DNA of 64,000 nucleotides from Haliotis asinina (Eukaryota > Mollusca > Gastropoda > Lepetellida > Haliotidae), in assembly GCF_037392515.1 (NCBI RefSeq), contig NC_090287.1:14063001-14127000 (forward strand), read 5' to 3'. The notes below the pieces were generated by a model. That model was given only the letters and a program-made list of their open reading frames with translations. It did not search any database and was not told where the DNA came from. This document shows, piece by piece, positions 1-11,284 of the stretch. Each line of letters starts with the position of its first letter. The first letter of the stretch is position 1. The position numbers and the translations under genes were made by a program.

Positions 1-265
1 ACAACAAACGTAAAGCTGCCGACTGAGGTGGTCTTCGTATAACGTGAGAGATAATACGCATGTACTTGCCGCACTAATATAACCTAGATACATTATAGAA
101 GGTGCTATCCCATGCTACACTATAATCTCTATATGTTCTATCTCTTTACCCCTTACTTTACCTACTGAGTCTTGTAGAAACTACATAACACAATTACAAG
201 ACTGAATTGCAATGAATAGTAATAACAGTCAACTTTTTTAGCCCCATTCCAGGATGAATATCTTG
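1..265. other. non-coding, no gene seen
   Basis: AT-rich unique sequence without a convincing exon. A short local duplication starts here: the tract around 195-215 (ACAAGACTGAATTGCAATGA) recurs with one change at about 617-636. Confidence 0.5.
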
Positions 266-590
266 CTCAAAGCGTAATTATTATTACTCCGAATAACTCA
301 TGCTGGCTGTAAGGCACTAGAAGGTTAATCGTCACATGACTTATCCCACCTGGTACCCATTTTCTGCTGGGTGAACAGAGGCAATTTCGAACAAACTCAT
401 TTTCCCAGTGTGAGATCATTTGTATCATGCATGCTTCAATGTGGGGCATGACTAACATCCAAAAACTCTCAGGAGTCAAGCTGCCAAAGATGGTCACCAT
501 ATCCACGGGCTCTTCGCGCCCAATGGTTTGTGATGTGAGCTCTATACACAGGTCCAAGCTACCGCAACGTAAGCATTGTTGATATGACAC
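266..590. repeat. dispersed repeat copy, related to 40038-40270
   Basis: The segment has the same order of short blocks as the segment at 40038-40270: a GGCACT..AGGTTAAT block, then ATGACTTAT, then TACCCATTT, then an ACAGAGGCAAT block. Blocks of about 8-12 bases are identical and the spacing is similar, so these are diverged copies of one interspersed repeat. The GAGGCACTGAGAGGTTAA-like core resembles part of MIR-type SINEs, but that is only a resemblance. An open frame on the - strand here is not protein-like and is treated as chance. Confidence 0.5.
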
Positions 591-777
591 ATGAATTCTG
601 GAAGACTGTCATGCAATAACAAGACTGAATAGCAATGAATACTATTGTCACATAGCATCCAGAATTCGTGATATCATACATGAATTCTGGAAGACAGTAA
701 AACTCAATAACATCGTTGAAATATTAATGTGTTGGATATCATTAGTCCCATTGAGGATATGAACAATCCAGTTCCTT
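591..777. other. non-coding with short local duplication
   Basis: TGAATTCTGGAAGAC occurs twice about 88 bp apart (593 and 681), and a block from 195-230 is repeated near 617. No coding signal is seen. Confidence 0.45.
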
Positions 778-1675
778 GTCAGTGATACCATTCAACAATT
801 TACTGAACAGTGATACCATTCAACAATATACTGATCAGTGATGCCATTCAACAATTTACTGATCAGTGATACCATTCAACAATTTACTGATCAGTAATAC
901 CTTTCACCAATTTACTGATCAGTGATACCATTCAACAATTTACTGAGCAGTGATACCATTCAACATTTTACTGATCAGTAATACCATTCACCAATTTACT
1001 GATCAGTGATACCATTCAACAATTTACTGAGCAGTGATACCATTGAACAATTTACTGATCAGTGATACCATTGAACAATTTGCTGAGCAGTGATACCATT
1101 CACCAATTTACTGATCAGTGATACCATTCACCAATTTACTGATCAGTGATACCATTCAACAATTTACTGATCAGTGATACCATTCAACAATTTACTGATC
1201 AGTGATGCCATTCAACAATTTACTGAGCAGTGATACCATTCAACAATTTACTGATCAGTAATACCTTTCACCAATTTACTGATCAGTGATACCATTCAAC
1301 AATTTACTGATCAGTGATACCATTCAACATTTTACTGATCAGTAATACCATTCACCAAGTTACTGATCAGTGATACCATTCAACAATTTACTGAGCAGTG
1401 ATACCATTCAACAATTTACTGATCAGTGATACCATTGAACAATTTGCTGATGAGTGATACCATTCACCAATTTACTGATCAGTGATACCATTCAACAATT
1501 TACTGAGCAGTGATACCATTCAACAATTTACTGATCAGTGATGCCATTCAACAGTTTACTGAGCAGTGATACCATTCACCAATTTACTGATCAGTGATAC
1601 CATTCACCAATTTACTGATCAGTGATACCATTCAACAATTTACTGATCAGTGATGCCATTCAACAATTTACTGAT
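778..1675. repeat. 28-bp minisatellite with 13-mer higher-order repeat
   Basis: About 32 tandem copies of a 28-bp unit of the form CAGTGATACCATTCAACAAT + TTACTGAT. Most units carry a perfect 10-bp palindrome ACTGATCAGT at the junction; a minority have ACTGAGCAGT, which breaks it. Other variants (GATGCC, AATACC, CACCAATTT, CAACATTTT) recur at a fixed offset of 364 bp: GATGCC at 840 and 1204, CAGTAATACCTTTC at 892 and 1256, CAACATTTTACTG at 961 and 1325. So the array contains a 13-monomer higher-order repeat. The array ends abruptly near 1675. Confidence 0.95.
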
Positions 1676-1929
1676 ACGAAAGGAATTAACGTTACATCAG
1701 GAACCCGCCGACCAGTATGCTTGCAAATATATGCTTACGGTTGAGAACGAAATACCGTTATGGAAAACTGTGACTTTCGAACTAAATGCATATTGTCCAT
1801 ATTTCTGTATAACCTGCTCTGAGTTAACTTAAAGAATCGGGGCCAAATGTACATTGGATGAAAATATACGTCACGTGTGGCGCACTTATCTGCTCATCCT
1901 TCTGTCGATCTCTATCTGTTTAAAAAAGC
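1676..1929 (+). other. non-coding, no gene seen
   Basis: Unique sequence between the minisatellite and a microsatellite. A 60-codon open frame runs out of the minisatellite into it, but it has no recognisable domain or splice sites. Confidence 0.4.
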
Positions 1930-1974
1930 TGTCTCCACACACATACACTCACACACACATACACACTCACTCAC

Positions 1975-2019
<45 letters not shown>

Positions 2020-2020
2020 G
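1930..2020. repeat. compound microsatellite (CA)/(TCAC)/(TC)n
   Basis: A run of ACACAC-rich sequence passes into (ACTC)n and then a pure (TC)n tract of about 38 bases ending near 2018. The middle ACTC portion is the same motif that terminates the SINEs of this genome, so the microsatellite may have grown from a SINE tail. Confidence 0.9.
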
Positions 2021-2216
2021 GTGATCAGTCTGTAGCGTTGAATAAGTGTTATAACCGGCGGCATCTGACGGCGTTCGCAACAGCATTGTTTGACAGCATC
2101 TGGCCCATTCCAACGGCTCTCTCTCCACCTGTTAATGCTGGCATATCTCTCTTACTAGTATATCACGTCATGCATTCTAGTCTCTCTTTATATGCACCTA
2201 CCTGCCCGCCTGCCTA

Positions 2217-2229
2217 CCTACACACACAC

Positions 2230-2268
<39 letters not shown>

Positions 2269-2550
2269 TACATACATACATACATACATACATACATACA
2301 TACATACATACATACATACATACATACACACACATACACACACATACATACATACACACACATACACACACAGAGACATACATACACACACATATACACA
2401 CACAGAGACATACATACATACATACATACATACATACATACATACATACATACATACATACATACATACATACATACATACATACATACATACATACATG
2501 CATGCATGCATGCATACATACATACATACATGCATACATACATACATACC
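2217..2550. repeat. (CATA)n / (CA)n / (GCAT)n microsatellite
   Basis: Over 300 bp of CATA and CACA tetranucleotides with an internal block of four CATG units near 2499-2515. The composition and the GCAT interruption match the arms of the Foldback-like element at 56619-62458 (there in both orientations), so this may be a relic of such an arm. The long His/Thr/Tyr or Cys/Met/Tyr/Val frames through it are translation artefacts. Confidence 0.9.
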
Positions 2551-3177
2551 GAGTTTTGGTTATCCCCTGCAACGTAGCCCACTGAGTGTAAAGAGCAAAT
2601 CAACGGTGCAGTTTACATATTTACATAAACGGATCACTGGATATCTTTGTGGACACACTTGACTTGACTCACAATATGTATATAAAGGTAAACGGTTGCT
2701 GCCACAGCATATTTATCCCCCTTGTCACCCATCCCGGTCACCTGACGTCCATCAGCTCACTGGTTAAATACCCATCTGCTCATAGGATCTATTCGGAACA
2801 GCTGTTCAAGAAACAAGTTTAGTTATGATGGGAAGCGATATAAATAAATTATTTACAACAGTTCACTATATTGTTGAAATCAAGTTCATAAGATACGAAC
2901 AAATAACGATTTGTGAATTGTTGAGGTGGCAAGTACACGTGCATTGGCTGTCGGAACACTTGATGAGTCTGGACAACGGATATTACCCGAAAACCACAAC
3001 GTAAAAGTGAGGTGTACTCAATATCTCGAATGGCCACCATAAGTGTATGGCACCCGGAAGAATATGAGTCTGGATCACACAATGAGCAGACGTTGCATGT
3101 AATTACAGACGTTGCAGTGAAAACAGCCCCGGCCAGTCACACCCCTGCACTTCCAACCGCCGACCGCATAACCATAA
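2551..3177. other. non-coding, no gene seen
   Basis: Unique sequence. No frame with domain character and no paired splice signals were found on either strand. Confidence 0.4.
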
Positions 3178-3333
3178 GAGTGAGTGAGTATGGTTTTACG
3201 TCGCTTTTAGCAATAATCCAGTAACTTCACTACGACAGACACCAGAAATAGGCTTCAGACATTGTACCCATATGGGGAATAAATCCGGGACTTCGGCGTG
3301 ACAGGCGTACACTTTACAACTACCAGGCAGCCC
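3178..3333 (-). repeat. SINE-A copy (tRNA-like head), minus strand
   Basis: Read on the minus strand this is a diverged SINE-A copy: a degraded tRNA-like head, then the 'gggtacaatgt..gaagcc' block, the AATATTGCT-type block and a 3' end giving TGAGTGAGTATGG.TTTACGTCGC on the + strand. It lies 310 bp from another copy in opposite orientation (3643-3823). Confidence 0.75.
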
Positions 3334-3642
3334 AAAAGTCCCCGTCGCTATAAGGTCAAAGGTCAAATAAGGTATACTTGTTGTTTCAGTGCATGGTGCT
3401 CTCATTACATCAGTGTATACAACTAGGAATGGCCGGTCGGTGTAATGTGTCAGAGTGGGATATCCACTGCTATCTGTTATGTTTATTGAGAATCCAAGAA
3501 AACTGGATCACTTTAAACCGGTTTGGAAACATGTCTCAGCCATTATTTAACAAATGAGATTAAATTCACAAATGCATTATCTGGTTTGATGCCCTATGCA
3601 CAGATAGAAGATACAAATTGAATCATTGATGTGGTAACAGAG
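3334..3642. other. non-coding between two inverted SINEs
   Basis: Unique spacer of about 310 bp between oppositely oriented SINE-A copies; no coding signal is seen. Confidence 0.4.
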
Positions 3643-3823
3643 GGTGATGGGGTAGTCTAGTGGTTAAAATGTTCGCTCGTGACGTTGAAGACCTGGGTTC
3701 GATTCCCCACATGAGTACAATGTGTGAAGCCCACTTCTGGTGTCCCCAGTCGTGATGTTAATGGAATATTGCTAAAGGCGACGTAAAACCATACTCACTC
3801 ACTCACTCACTCACTCACTCACC
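3643..3823 (+). repeat. SINE-A copy, near full length
   Basis: A tRNA-derived SINE. An RNA polymerase III box A-like sequence TAGTCTAGTGGTT is at 3653-3665 and a strong box B, GGGTTCGATTCC, at 3695-3706. The body (CACATGAGTACAATGTGTGA..) is followed by AATATTGCTAAAGGCGACG and TAAAACCATACTCACTCAC, ending in (ACTC)n. This is the best-preserved copy of this family for defining its head. A possible short flanking repeat TGTGGTA occurs on both sides, too short to be decisive. Confidence 0.9.
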
Positions 3824-5689
3824 CACTGTGTGGTATCCAAAGAGTCATTCCAACCTTAGCCTTTTTAATCAAAACTTGAGAAGGTATTTATGGTTAAATA
3901 CGATAATGTATAACGCTTCAACCGTAATGGTTTCCTCTCATCCCTAAACACAGCTGAAAATGTTCAATAGTATTGTGTTAGCTGACTTGCAAATCTGCTG
4001 AAACATCTCAACTTAAGACTGATATTTGGTTCAAGAATATGTAACCAGTAATTATATACTAGTTTGGTTTCCGTGTGGATGGATGTGTTTCGTTGCGTAC
4101 TCTACAAATGCTGATGTTTATTCCCGTTCAACATATAGTTGTGAGTAAAAACTTTCAAAACAAGCTTTCCGTGACGTCTCATTGGTAAACTAGAGGAAGT
4201 AAACACCATCACCTGATTATCCGATATTGATCAATAATTTAAATGAAGGAACACAATCTCATTCAAAGTTTTCCGCATCATAAATATCCAGCGTAGAAGG
4301 CAATTTTCATAAATAAATATTGTTATGCTAATTATATCATTCTCTCATTTCTTGGTTGTCTAGATGGGCTTGGGCTGTTCCACTGTATTGAAACAGGTAA
4401 CAGGCTATGGATTAGCAGTGCGGTGGACCGTGAACTTGATAATCTGCAGGGGGGGGATGTTGGGGTTATTGGAGGTTATTATCCTCCCTGTGTGACAGAT
4501 AGCCTTGATTCGACAGATATGTTTGGCGAAGGTGTTGTCACGCTGCCTGTCCAGGGGAGAGAACTCGGTAAGGCTTATAGTCCATTTGCATTGCATTCAT
4601 TCCCGCAGTCAACGTGGCGATATTAGGCTAAGTAAAAAGGTGAAATGTTTATCGGGCATCGGCGCGTCCCTTTCATATATGCCCGTAACATTTTTTTGTT
4701 GCCATTTAAAAAAAATAATCTTGACTTGGCCGGGTCCCGATCATACATCTGTGCACTATAAGAATGAATGTCTGTAAGAACGAGTGTGACTGAATCTACA
4801 GCTCATTAACTCTTGCTAAACGTCCGAAGCTGTATTTCTGAGAGAGAGAACACATAAATAATAAAATAATCCTTCCCTCGTCACTTCTTTTTCAGAATTC
4901 TCGATAACACGAATCAATCTTACGTTCATCGATTTCCGGCAAGTATGTTAAAAGAACACCGCCCTCTGTCAAATATTCCTATCACTCAGTCTAGAACTCA
5001 CCAAGTCAGTGCATAAATCAGTGGTTTAGACGATACAGTGACTTTGTTAAACCCTCAAGTGTCGTAAGTGATTCATGCTTCCTTTTTATAGACATCCCCG
5101 GCTTATATAATATGTGGTTGTGCAAAAGAATATAGGTCACACATTTTACTCATACAAAATATACAAACTTATGGGGGAATAACATACAGCGCATACACTT
5201 AACTATAGTTATAACGAATTCACTATTTTAGTTCGATATAACCGTAGTTCGTAATATTCGATATGCAACATTTGGCCAGTACAAAAATATATATTTTTAC
5301 AAGCGTGTTCATTTAAAATTAGTTCACTATAATAAGTTTGGAACCATGTGTTGTAAGTATAGTTCTCCAATGGTATGATCATGCATATTCACCTTAATGC
5401 ATGTAAATATATACGTTTAGGAAAATAGTAGGGGCTGTTGAATAAGAGGGTGTCAAAACTGTCAAAATTTTATATATTTGATGAGATAAAAATTTAACAG
5501 CGTGACGTGGATACAGGATAGAGATTTGCATTAGCCATTGAACGACAGATGATTTTGTTCGATCACTGGCCAAAATGAAAAGTGATATCGCGTATATTCT
5601 CAAGACAATCACGGATTCGACGGAACATACTCCTAATCAAACGTCAAGTTGTGTCATCTGATCACAAGCTTCCTGCAGGGCAGCGCCAA
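3824..5689. other. non-coding, about 1.9 kb
   Basis: AT-rich unique sequence. Small open frames around 4423-4777 and 5394-5612 show no domain, codon pattern or splice borders that I can support. Confidence 0.4.
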
Positions 5690-6130
5690 GTTAGTTGAGA
5701 GTAGTCAGTGCTTGTTGACAGCCACGTGACGTCAAAGCACAGACATATTGGACTGGTGACAAATCAAACTGAGTGCTAGCCATGGCAAGGCGGCACGAAA
5801 GTTCTCCTTTTGGAAGTAGTAACAATACTACCCCTATGCGCTTTTCTTGCGTCATCCTGAAACACACAAAGGCGACCATGCAGACGCGCAGATGACACTA
5901 CGTGTGTTTTAAGGATGATCCGAAATGACAAGTCCGTCAATAACGTGTAAAGGCGTTCTGCCATTCACATGGATCCAAACATCACTTAGCCTGCCCCCAA
6001 ACGATCGTTCTGCCTAAAGCATGGTACCATGAAAACCCCCATTTCGTCTTCAACCGAAAACCTAACGCTTGTCCAAAGACGACTGGTCCAGCGACATCTT
6101 GTAGTTAGCACTACGTATACCACTCATGAC
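5690..6130 (-). pseudogene. Tc1/mariner-like transposase remnant
   Basis: Read on the minus strand, fragments in different frames spell parts of a Tc1/mariner transposase: an NGRTPLHVIDG stretch (the strand before the second catalytic Asp), then FQDDARKAHRGSIVTT (matching the family's QDDNARPHRA motif) and TQFDLSPVQYVCALTSRG (matching the SPDLSPIEHVWD motif that carries the third acidic residue). The pieces need several frameshifts, in-frame stops occur, and the motif-2 Asn and the motif-3 Glu (EH replaced by QY) are lost, so it cannot be active. No terminal inverted repeats were identified. The family assignment is from recalled motif patterns and is moderately firm. Confidence 0.65.
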
Positions 6131-6680
6131 ACCAATGACAGTAATGTGACGGTGCCTCAAACTTGGGCTAACACGTGAACGTCGGGCATGTAAGTTACAT
6201 CTGTGTAGTCGTTTGCGAATAGTCTGTCTGTTCATTCAACACCGTGAGAGGTGTGTTAACCACGGTTACGTCACAAACGTTCTTGGAGCTCTGACGTTCT
6301 CCAAGAAGTAAACAGTTATCATACCGGACAGAATAACACAGTAATTTTTTTTTTAAACCAACGAACACGAATTTATACGAATAGAATTCATAGCAACAAA
6401 AACGAGTACAATACACCAACCCTGGCGCTATATGTGATAACAAATAAATTACTGATATATATACTGTCTCTGGTAGAGGTATATATGTTCAACCATGCAA
6501 GACGTGATATTTCACCGGTCAAACACTATTTCTGTTACGAATGGACACACATGTGTACACACGCTTTCATTCGCGGTAAACGAAACCTTTTCATGCAATT
6601 GTGCCACTAAAAGTCTCTAATAAAGAGAGCCGCTCACTCACCTATTTAAGACATGTTTTTTTCTCATGAAAAAGCCCATA
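6131..6680. other. non-coding, no gene seen
   Basis: Unique AT-rich sequence; an 82-codon frame on the minus strand has no recognisable features. Confidence 0.4.
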
Positions 6681-6795
6681 TAGATATAAACAAAACCCCC
6701 TTAGTATTATAGACACGCCAGTCACAGCATAACAAGCACCTCATATCAAGTTGAGTCGATTAGAATAATATATCACGTGCCCATCAAGAGATTTA
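6681..6795 (+). repeat. direct repeat copy 1 of a ~110-bp duplicated segment
   Basis: The stretch starting ATAGATATAAACAAAAC and running through TATCAAGTTGAGTCGATTAG to the CACGTGCCCAT block is repeated almost exactly at 7604-7713, about 920 bp away in the same orientation. It could be a duplication or two copies of a short interspersed element; no terminal inverted repeats were noticed. Confidence 0.85.
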
Positions 6796-7603
6796 AAACA
6801 CCTTATTTCCCCCAGGACAAAGACGTCAGCTCACTGATCCGATTCTTTTGTAAGGCAGTTAAACCATGAGTTTTCCATCTGGAAAATAACAATAACACAT
6901 TGTATTTAACAACTCACGACAATGGAAATAGAAATGGTTTTGGCTTTTATTTCGTAAATTTGATTGTTAAATACTCTATGACTGTCGTTTTCCCTAACTT
7001 TTGCTTTTACCACTTTTTGTAAAATAATCCTAAATAGGTGAGTTCACAGGAGAGCAAATCGGGTCATTGTACTTTTTCTGACGCTAGCTATACATATACT
7101 CTCCACAGGTTCGCGTGTATAATATATTTTTATGAAAAACGTCATAAGATAATCATCCTTTAGTTCTTTTATCCTAACTGATGTAAAACATTATTGATTC
7201 TCTCGGTATGGTTTTAATGAACGTACTGCTGTTGAATTTTTTTTACGAGTCCATTCATAGTTTTGACTGTCAGTCGCACAATCGCTATGGCAGCGGACGT
7301 GCAACTGCATCGTTTGCGTCTAGACAGTGCTGCAGGCAGTTGTTACCACTCATTGTTGATATGACGTTATAACATTTTTCCAAATTTGATAAATGTTACG
7401 CATTTTTTGTTATTGATGATTAGAGGAAAAACACAGTAGAGAAAAAGTTATCTTAATATTTGTTAAAACTGTCTATTTTAATGAAGTAATAAGCAAGAGT
7501 ATGCCCTTTTATTTCTATTTCCGGTAGTACTTTTAGCAAATGCACTTTTCACAAGTTCAGAAAGGTAAACCTGTTTCATCAATCATTCGCCAGTAAGTAC
7601 ACA
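6796..7603. other. non-coding spacer between direct repeats
   Basis: AT-rich unique DNA between the two ~110-bp direct repeats. No coding signal is seen. Confidence 0.4.
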
Positions 7604-7713
7604 TAGATATAAACAAAAAACCTTAGTATTATAGACACGTCAGTCACAGCACAACAAACACCTCATATCAAGTTGAGTCGATTAGAATAATCACGTGCCC
7701 ATTAAGAGATTAC
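7604..7713 (+). repeat. direct repeat copy 2 of a ~110-bp duplicated segment
   Basis: Partner of 6681-6795. The differences are a few substitutions (CGCC/CGTC, AGCATAAC/AGCACAAC) and loss of an ATAT before CACGTGCCCAT. Confidence 0.85.
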
Positions 7714-7930
7714 TGATGACGTTGTTCTCTTTAAACCAAATCCTGGTAGCAGATGTGTTTGGCCAGTTGCATTAACTATAAACAATCTCATTAAAACCAA
7801 GTGTCACTGCTCGCTGCCACTACGCAAGGCTCCCGGGACATCTTATTACATGCCACATCAGACCAACCTTCCTCCTGTTCGTAACTACTCGTGTCATTCC
7901 GGCCAGTGGGCCCGCCAACTTTTATTGACC

Positions 7931-8225
7931 AATGAAACGACTAACAGTAAAATGTCTTCCAATCAGAAAGCAGTTTTCTCAAACTTTACGGCACTTTTGT
8001 CAGAATGCCAACAAACCGAAAATATTTTGCAAATGATCTCGCTTCAAAAATAACAAAACAGTCCCTGAATGTTCAAGAATGAAACGACTAACGGTAAAAT
8101 GCCTTCCAACCAGAAAGCAGTTTTCTCAAACTTTACGGCACTTTTTTCAGAATGCCAACAAACCCAAAATATTTTGCAAATGATCTCGCTTCAAAAATAA
8201 CAAAACAGCCCCTGAATGTTCAACG
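7931..8225. repeat. 147-bp tandem duplication
   Basis: Two adjacent copies of a 147-bp unit starting at GAAACGACTAAC (7934 and 8081) and extending through AACTTTACGGCACTTTT and TTGCAAATGATCTCGCTTC to CCCTGAATGTTCAA. Only about ten substitutions separate the copies, so the duplication is recent. A 67-codon frame covers the first copy but has no family resemblance. Confidence 0.92.
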
Positions 8226-9399
8226 GATGGCCGAGTAATTGTGCTTAAGTACACCCTCGGAGCTGTGGAAAGTCTCTTCCCTTACGTGTGTAAATCCCAC
8301 AGCTAACAACTGTTGATATTGTAAAGGTTGCATGATAAGAAAACAACATTTGTCGCCACTCGCCCATTTCCGGAAATCTATATGCAAAACTACGACAAAA
8401 AGAATGCGCGTACGACGTCAAGTACTTCTTTCAAAGAATCCAACAGTAATGATTTGCTATATGTAGCATTTGAAATATTTTTATGACATGGTTCATTGAA
8501 GTCGAATATACTGAGTATACGTCCGATGTGTTTGAAACTATAACATCTGTAATGAGTGATAGATGGTGGAAGTATATTCTGGAACCCCGCCAGCTGACAA
8601 TACCTTTACCTGGGCCCATTTGCGCTTAGACGGAGCTCAGTTGCGAAAATGGCTTTGATATTCGTACGAGTCGCGATTCGGCTTCTGTCGGAACAACGCT
8701 TGCCTCAGACTGGTTCCCTGGGTTCCCTGCGCTTGCCTGTTTCCACTTTCGTGACCAAGCAAATGGCGCTCAGGTCGTATAACAGGACGTTTTGCCGTGT
8801 ACAGTGATGTGATGCCCTCAGATCTAGTGTAGCGAGCACTGACAGCTGTTTGTTTAATGCGACTTGGTACATCAGTAATTTCCGTGGGGGCCAAATGCAT
8901 ACACATTGTTATACTCACCTGAGTTATACTCACCTGTGAGCGACACAGATTGAACATGTGACGTGCAACAAGGGTTGATCTGAGTCAGTATAATGGTTTG
9001 ACTGGGTTAATCATGCTTAAATGCGGCTTGGTATCTCAGTAAGATGACACTATAAAACCAGCTTAAGTCTGGACTACTACAAGCAGCCACACATGCACAC
9101 GCAAGTAGGTCGTCATTAGAGCGAAATATTCTCTAGCGCGATTTTAAACTCAATTTCACCTCACCTCTTTTTTCTGTAATATGCCTTGAATGATATCAAA
9201 AATCAAGTTTAGAACTGTTTCGACCACTCCACTTTAGACCACAGTGACATTAAACTATAATACCGCATAAGAATTTGGCAGACTGTTACGATCCACTGTC
9301 TCACATATACAGCAAGACGCAGAAACGGCAAAACAGCTTCCAACATAGATCGAATATCAAACGACTGTACAGTTAAAGCTCACTAATCCCTGCAGTCAC
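8226..9399. other. non-coding; contains duplicated splice-donor-like motif
   Basis: Mostly unique sequence. GTTATACTCACCT occurs twice in tandem (8908-8920 and 8923-8935), which on the minus strand gives two perfect donors AG|GTGAGTATAAC 15 bp apart. A hydrophilic 106-codon minus-strand frame (8637-8957) overlaps it but matches no family I know. Confidence 0.4.
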
Positions 9400-10150
9400 A
9401 TTATCTGTCATCGGCTGTCAAATCTCTCTTATCTTGTACGTGTAATGAATATATATGTCTCCAGCCTAAAGCTGCTTCCCCCTCTTCTGTCTCGCCAAGA
9501 TTTCTTTCTCTGTTCTTAGAGGTATTGAGCAAGATAATGACTACATATTCACCATTTGCTGTGTGCACCAGCAAATTAGTTTGAGGTTTAAATGCATCTT
9601 CATGAATATCCTTACACGTGATGCATCGGTGACAAAAATATGCTCGATGCAATTCCTATTTTGACTGTACATTCCCGAATTATATCAGTTAAATACACGT
9701 TATAAGTGAACTTTACAGTAACTGACAAGACTTAACATATGTATATGGCGGGTACCACAGTTGGGACAGGATACGCTCACCTTTTCGCGAAAATAGCCAT
9801 TGGCCCGTGGCTAGTAAAAATCCAGTCGGACCAGTAAATCTAGACAGTCAGTGGCCCGACCGGCGAGTGCATTTCATATGGTGTCCTTTGGCAAATATGC
9901 CACTCTCTCCAAATTTCGGGTTATTGAATTATTTTGTGGGCTAGTAACCTTCAGACAGAGCTAGCCCTAATGAGTAGCAAAATCTGGAAACTATTTTTCA
10001 CACTGATCATAACTGTTTCATAGTAAATTCATAAGCACAGTCTGTCATCGTATCGCATGGTGACAATCACTGGATTGTCTGGTCCAGACTCGATTTGTTT
10101 ACAAACAACATCATATACCTGTATGAGAACCTTGAGGAATCTGCAAAATT
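9400..10150. repeat. dispersed repeat (family D), copy 1
   Basis: Blocks of this segment recur in the same order at 24640-25130: GATGCATC.GTGACAAA, ACTTA.CATATGT.TATGGCGGGT, an 'ACGTTCACCTTTT.GCGAA' block, then TCATCGTATCGCATGGTGAC and a TTGTTTACAAAC block. A third, short match is at 35735-35790. This marks an interspersed repeat family of roughly 0.5-0.75 kb. Its end also resembles the SINE-B module ACTGGATTGTCTGGTCCAGA. Confidence 0.65.
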
Positions 10151-10267
10151 TTTCAGTGTGCATCAAAATGTTATCTGAAGCGTTTTCATCGTATTTAATA
10201 CCATTAAGTACGGCAATATCAAGATGATATTTGGTCAGTAATTGGTCAGATTGTTTATTCTGATTAG

Positions 10268-10412
10268 GAGTGAGTATGATTTTAGCAATATCCCAGCAAT
10301 ATCCGGCAGGGATCACCAGAAGTGGCCTTCACACATTGTACCTATATGGGGAATCGACCCCCTGTCTTCGGCGTGACGAGTGAACGCTTTACCACCGTGC
10401 TACTCCACCACC
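10268..10412 (-). repeat. SINE-A copy, minus strand
   Basis: On the + strand it reads GAGTGAGTATGATTTTAGC, AATATCC.GCAATAT, CACACATTGTACCTATATGG, GGAATCGA (degraded box B) and GAACGCTTTACCACCGTGC (box A side). This is the order expected for a minus-strand SINE-A with a complete head. Confidence 0.85.
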
Positions 10413-11237
10413 TCTATTTGGATCATGAGATCGTCTTGACGTTTAATCACGTGACAGTAGGGTGCGGACCAAGCGTCTCGGAGGCAACAGGACATGGGTG
10501 CAAAATGATCACAGTTCCGACATTAATGTTTGTATGTATTATCATGACTGCTTGACATTGAGTGTTTCATAGATCAGCAACTCGTAAAAACCCGCGTTAC
10601 CATGTGATTCAGTCACTCGCTACATTAGCTCGCCGAAGTATAAAGTAAATGACGTCAGATATAAAAATTTGAAGTATGGATAAAAAGTATTTTGTGTTTC
10701 CGGAACATGCGAGTTTTCACATAAGCTGAGAACAAATGACCTGTCAAAACCTATACATTTTTGGTAGAAATACGTTTTAAGGTAAGGCATGTTTGTTTAG
10801 CTTACACCGACACTAAAACACCTACTCTTTAGCAACGTCTTTCAGCAGCCCTGCTGCTAAGATCGCTATCTCCAGGTGAGACGAGGACCGTCTTTAATAA
10901 AATCTTTAACAAATTTGTTTATATTACTGCATCAGTAACAAATACTTTATTTGATGTACTTCCCCCGTTTGACCAGAGCAATGTTTCCATCCGTTGGCCA
11001 GATGGCCATATGACTTGATTTTCAGACTGTGGTCAGTTTGGGCATGATAACGCTCATATTTTAGCTTACAGTTAGTATCATCACTATTTGATTACCGTTC
11101 AGAGACACATGCTCACGACATAGTCAGGATCGTATCATCAGATATCATAAGGTAGATCTTGTCTTGTCTCGCTGTTATTTATTTCATTTCGCGTGTGAAA
11201 CAAGTTCTGTGGTATTTTCTTTCGTATTTTTTTTCAG
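10413..11237. other. non-coding, no gene seen
   Basis: Unique sequence. The last 60 bases become T-rich, forming the polypyrimidine tract in front of the exon candidate at 11238. Confidence 0.4.
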
Positions 11238-11278
11238 GTTTACTAACGAATGCTGAAGGAATACAGGCAAAGTCATAC
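11238..11278 (+). CDS. orphan 41-nt micro-exon candidate
   Basis: A short exon candidate with near-ideal borders. The upstream tract TTTCGTATTTTTTTTCAG is a strong acceptor and the downstream GTAAGT (11279-11284) a perfect donor. With one base supplied by the previous exon it encodes about 13 residues, LTNAEGIQAKSY preceded by one split codon, and ends in phase 0. Forty-one bases is short but usual for animal micro-exons. No partner exon could be tied to it, so the product is unknown. Chance co-occurrence of two good splice sites is the main alternative. Confidence 0.4.
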
Positions 11279-11284
11279 GTAAGT

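Noticed and set aside
778..1675. CRISPR-like array
   Set aside because: Units are contiguous 28-bp repeats with no unique spacers, in a eukaryotic genome; it is a minisatellite.
2038..2662. Open frames rich in Thr/His/Ile/Tyr or Cys/Met/Val
   Set aside because: Artefacts of the (CATA)n/(CA)n microsatellite; no codon bias or domain.
3653..3706. A functional tRNA gene
   Set aside because: Boxes A and B are present, but the sequence lacks a complete cloverleaf and is followed by SINE body and tail; it is a SINE-A head.
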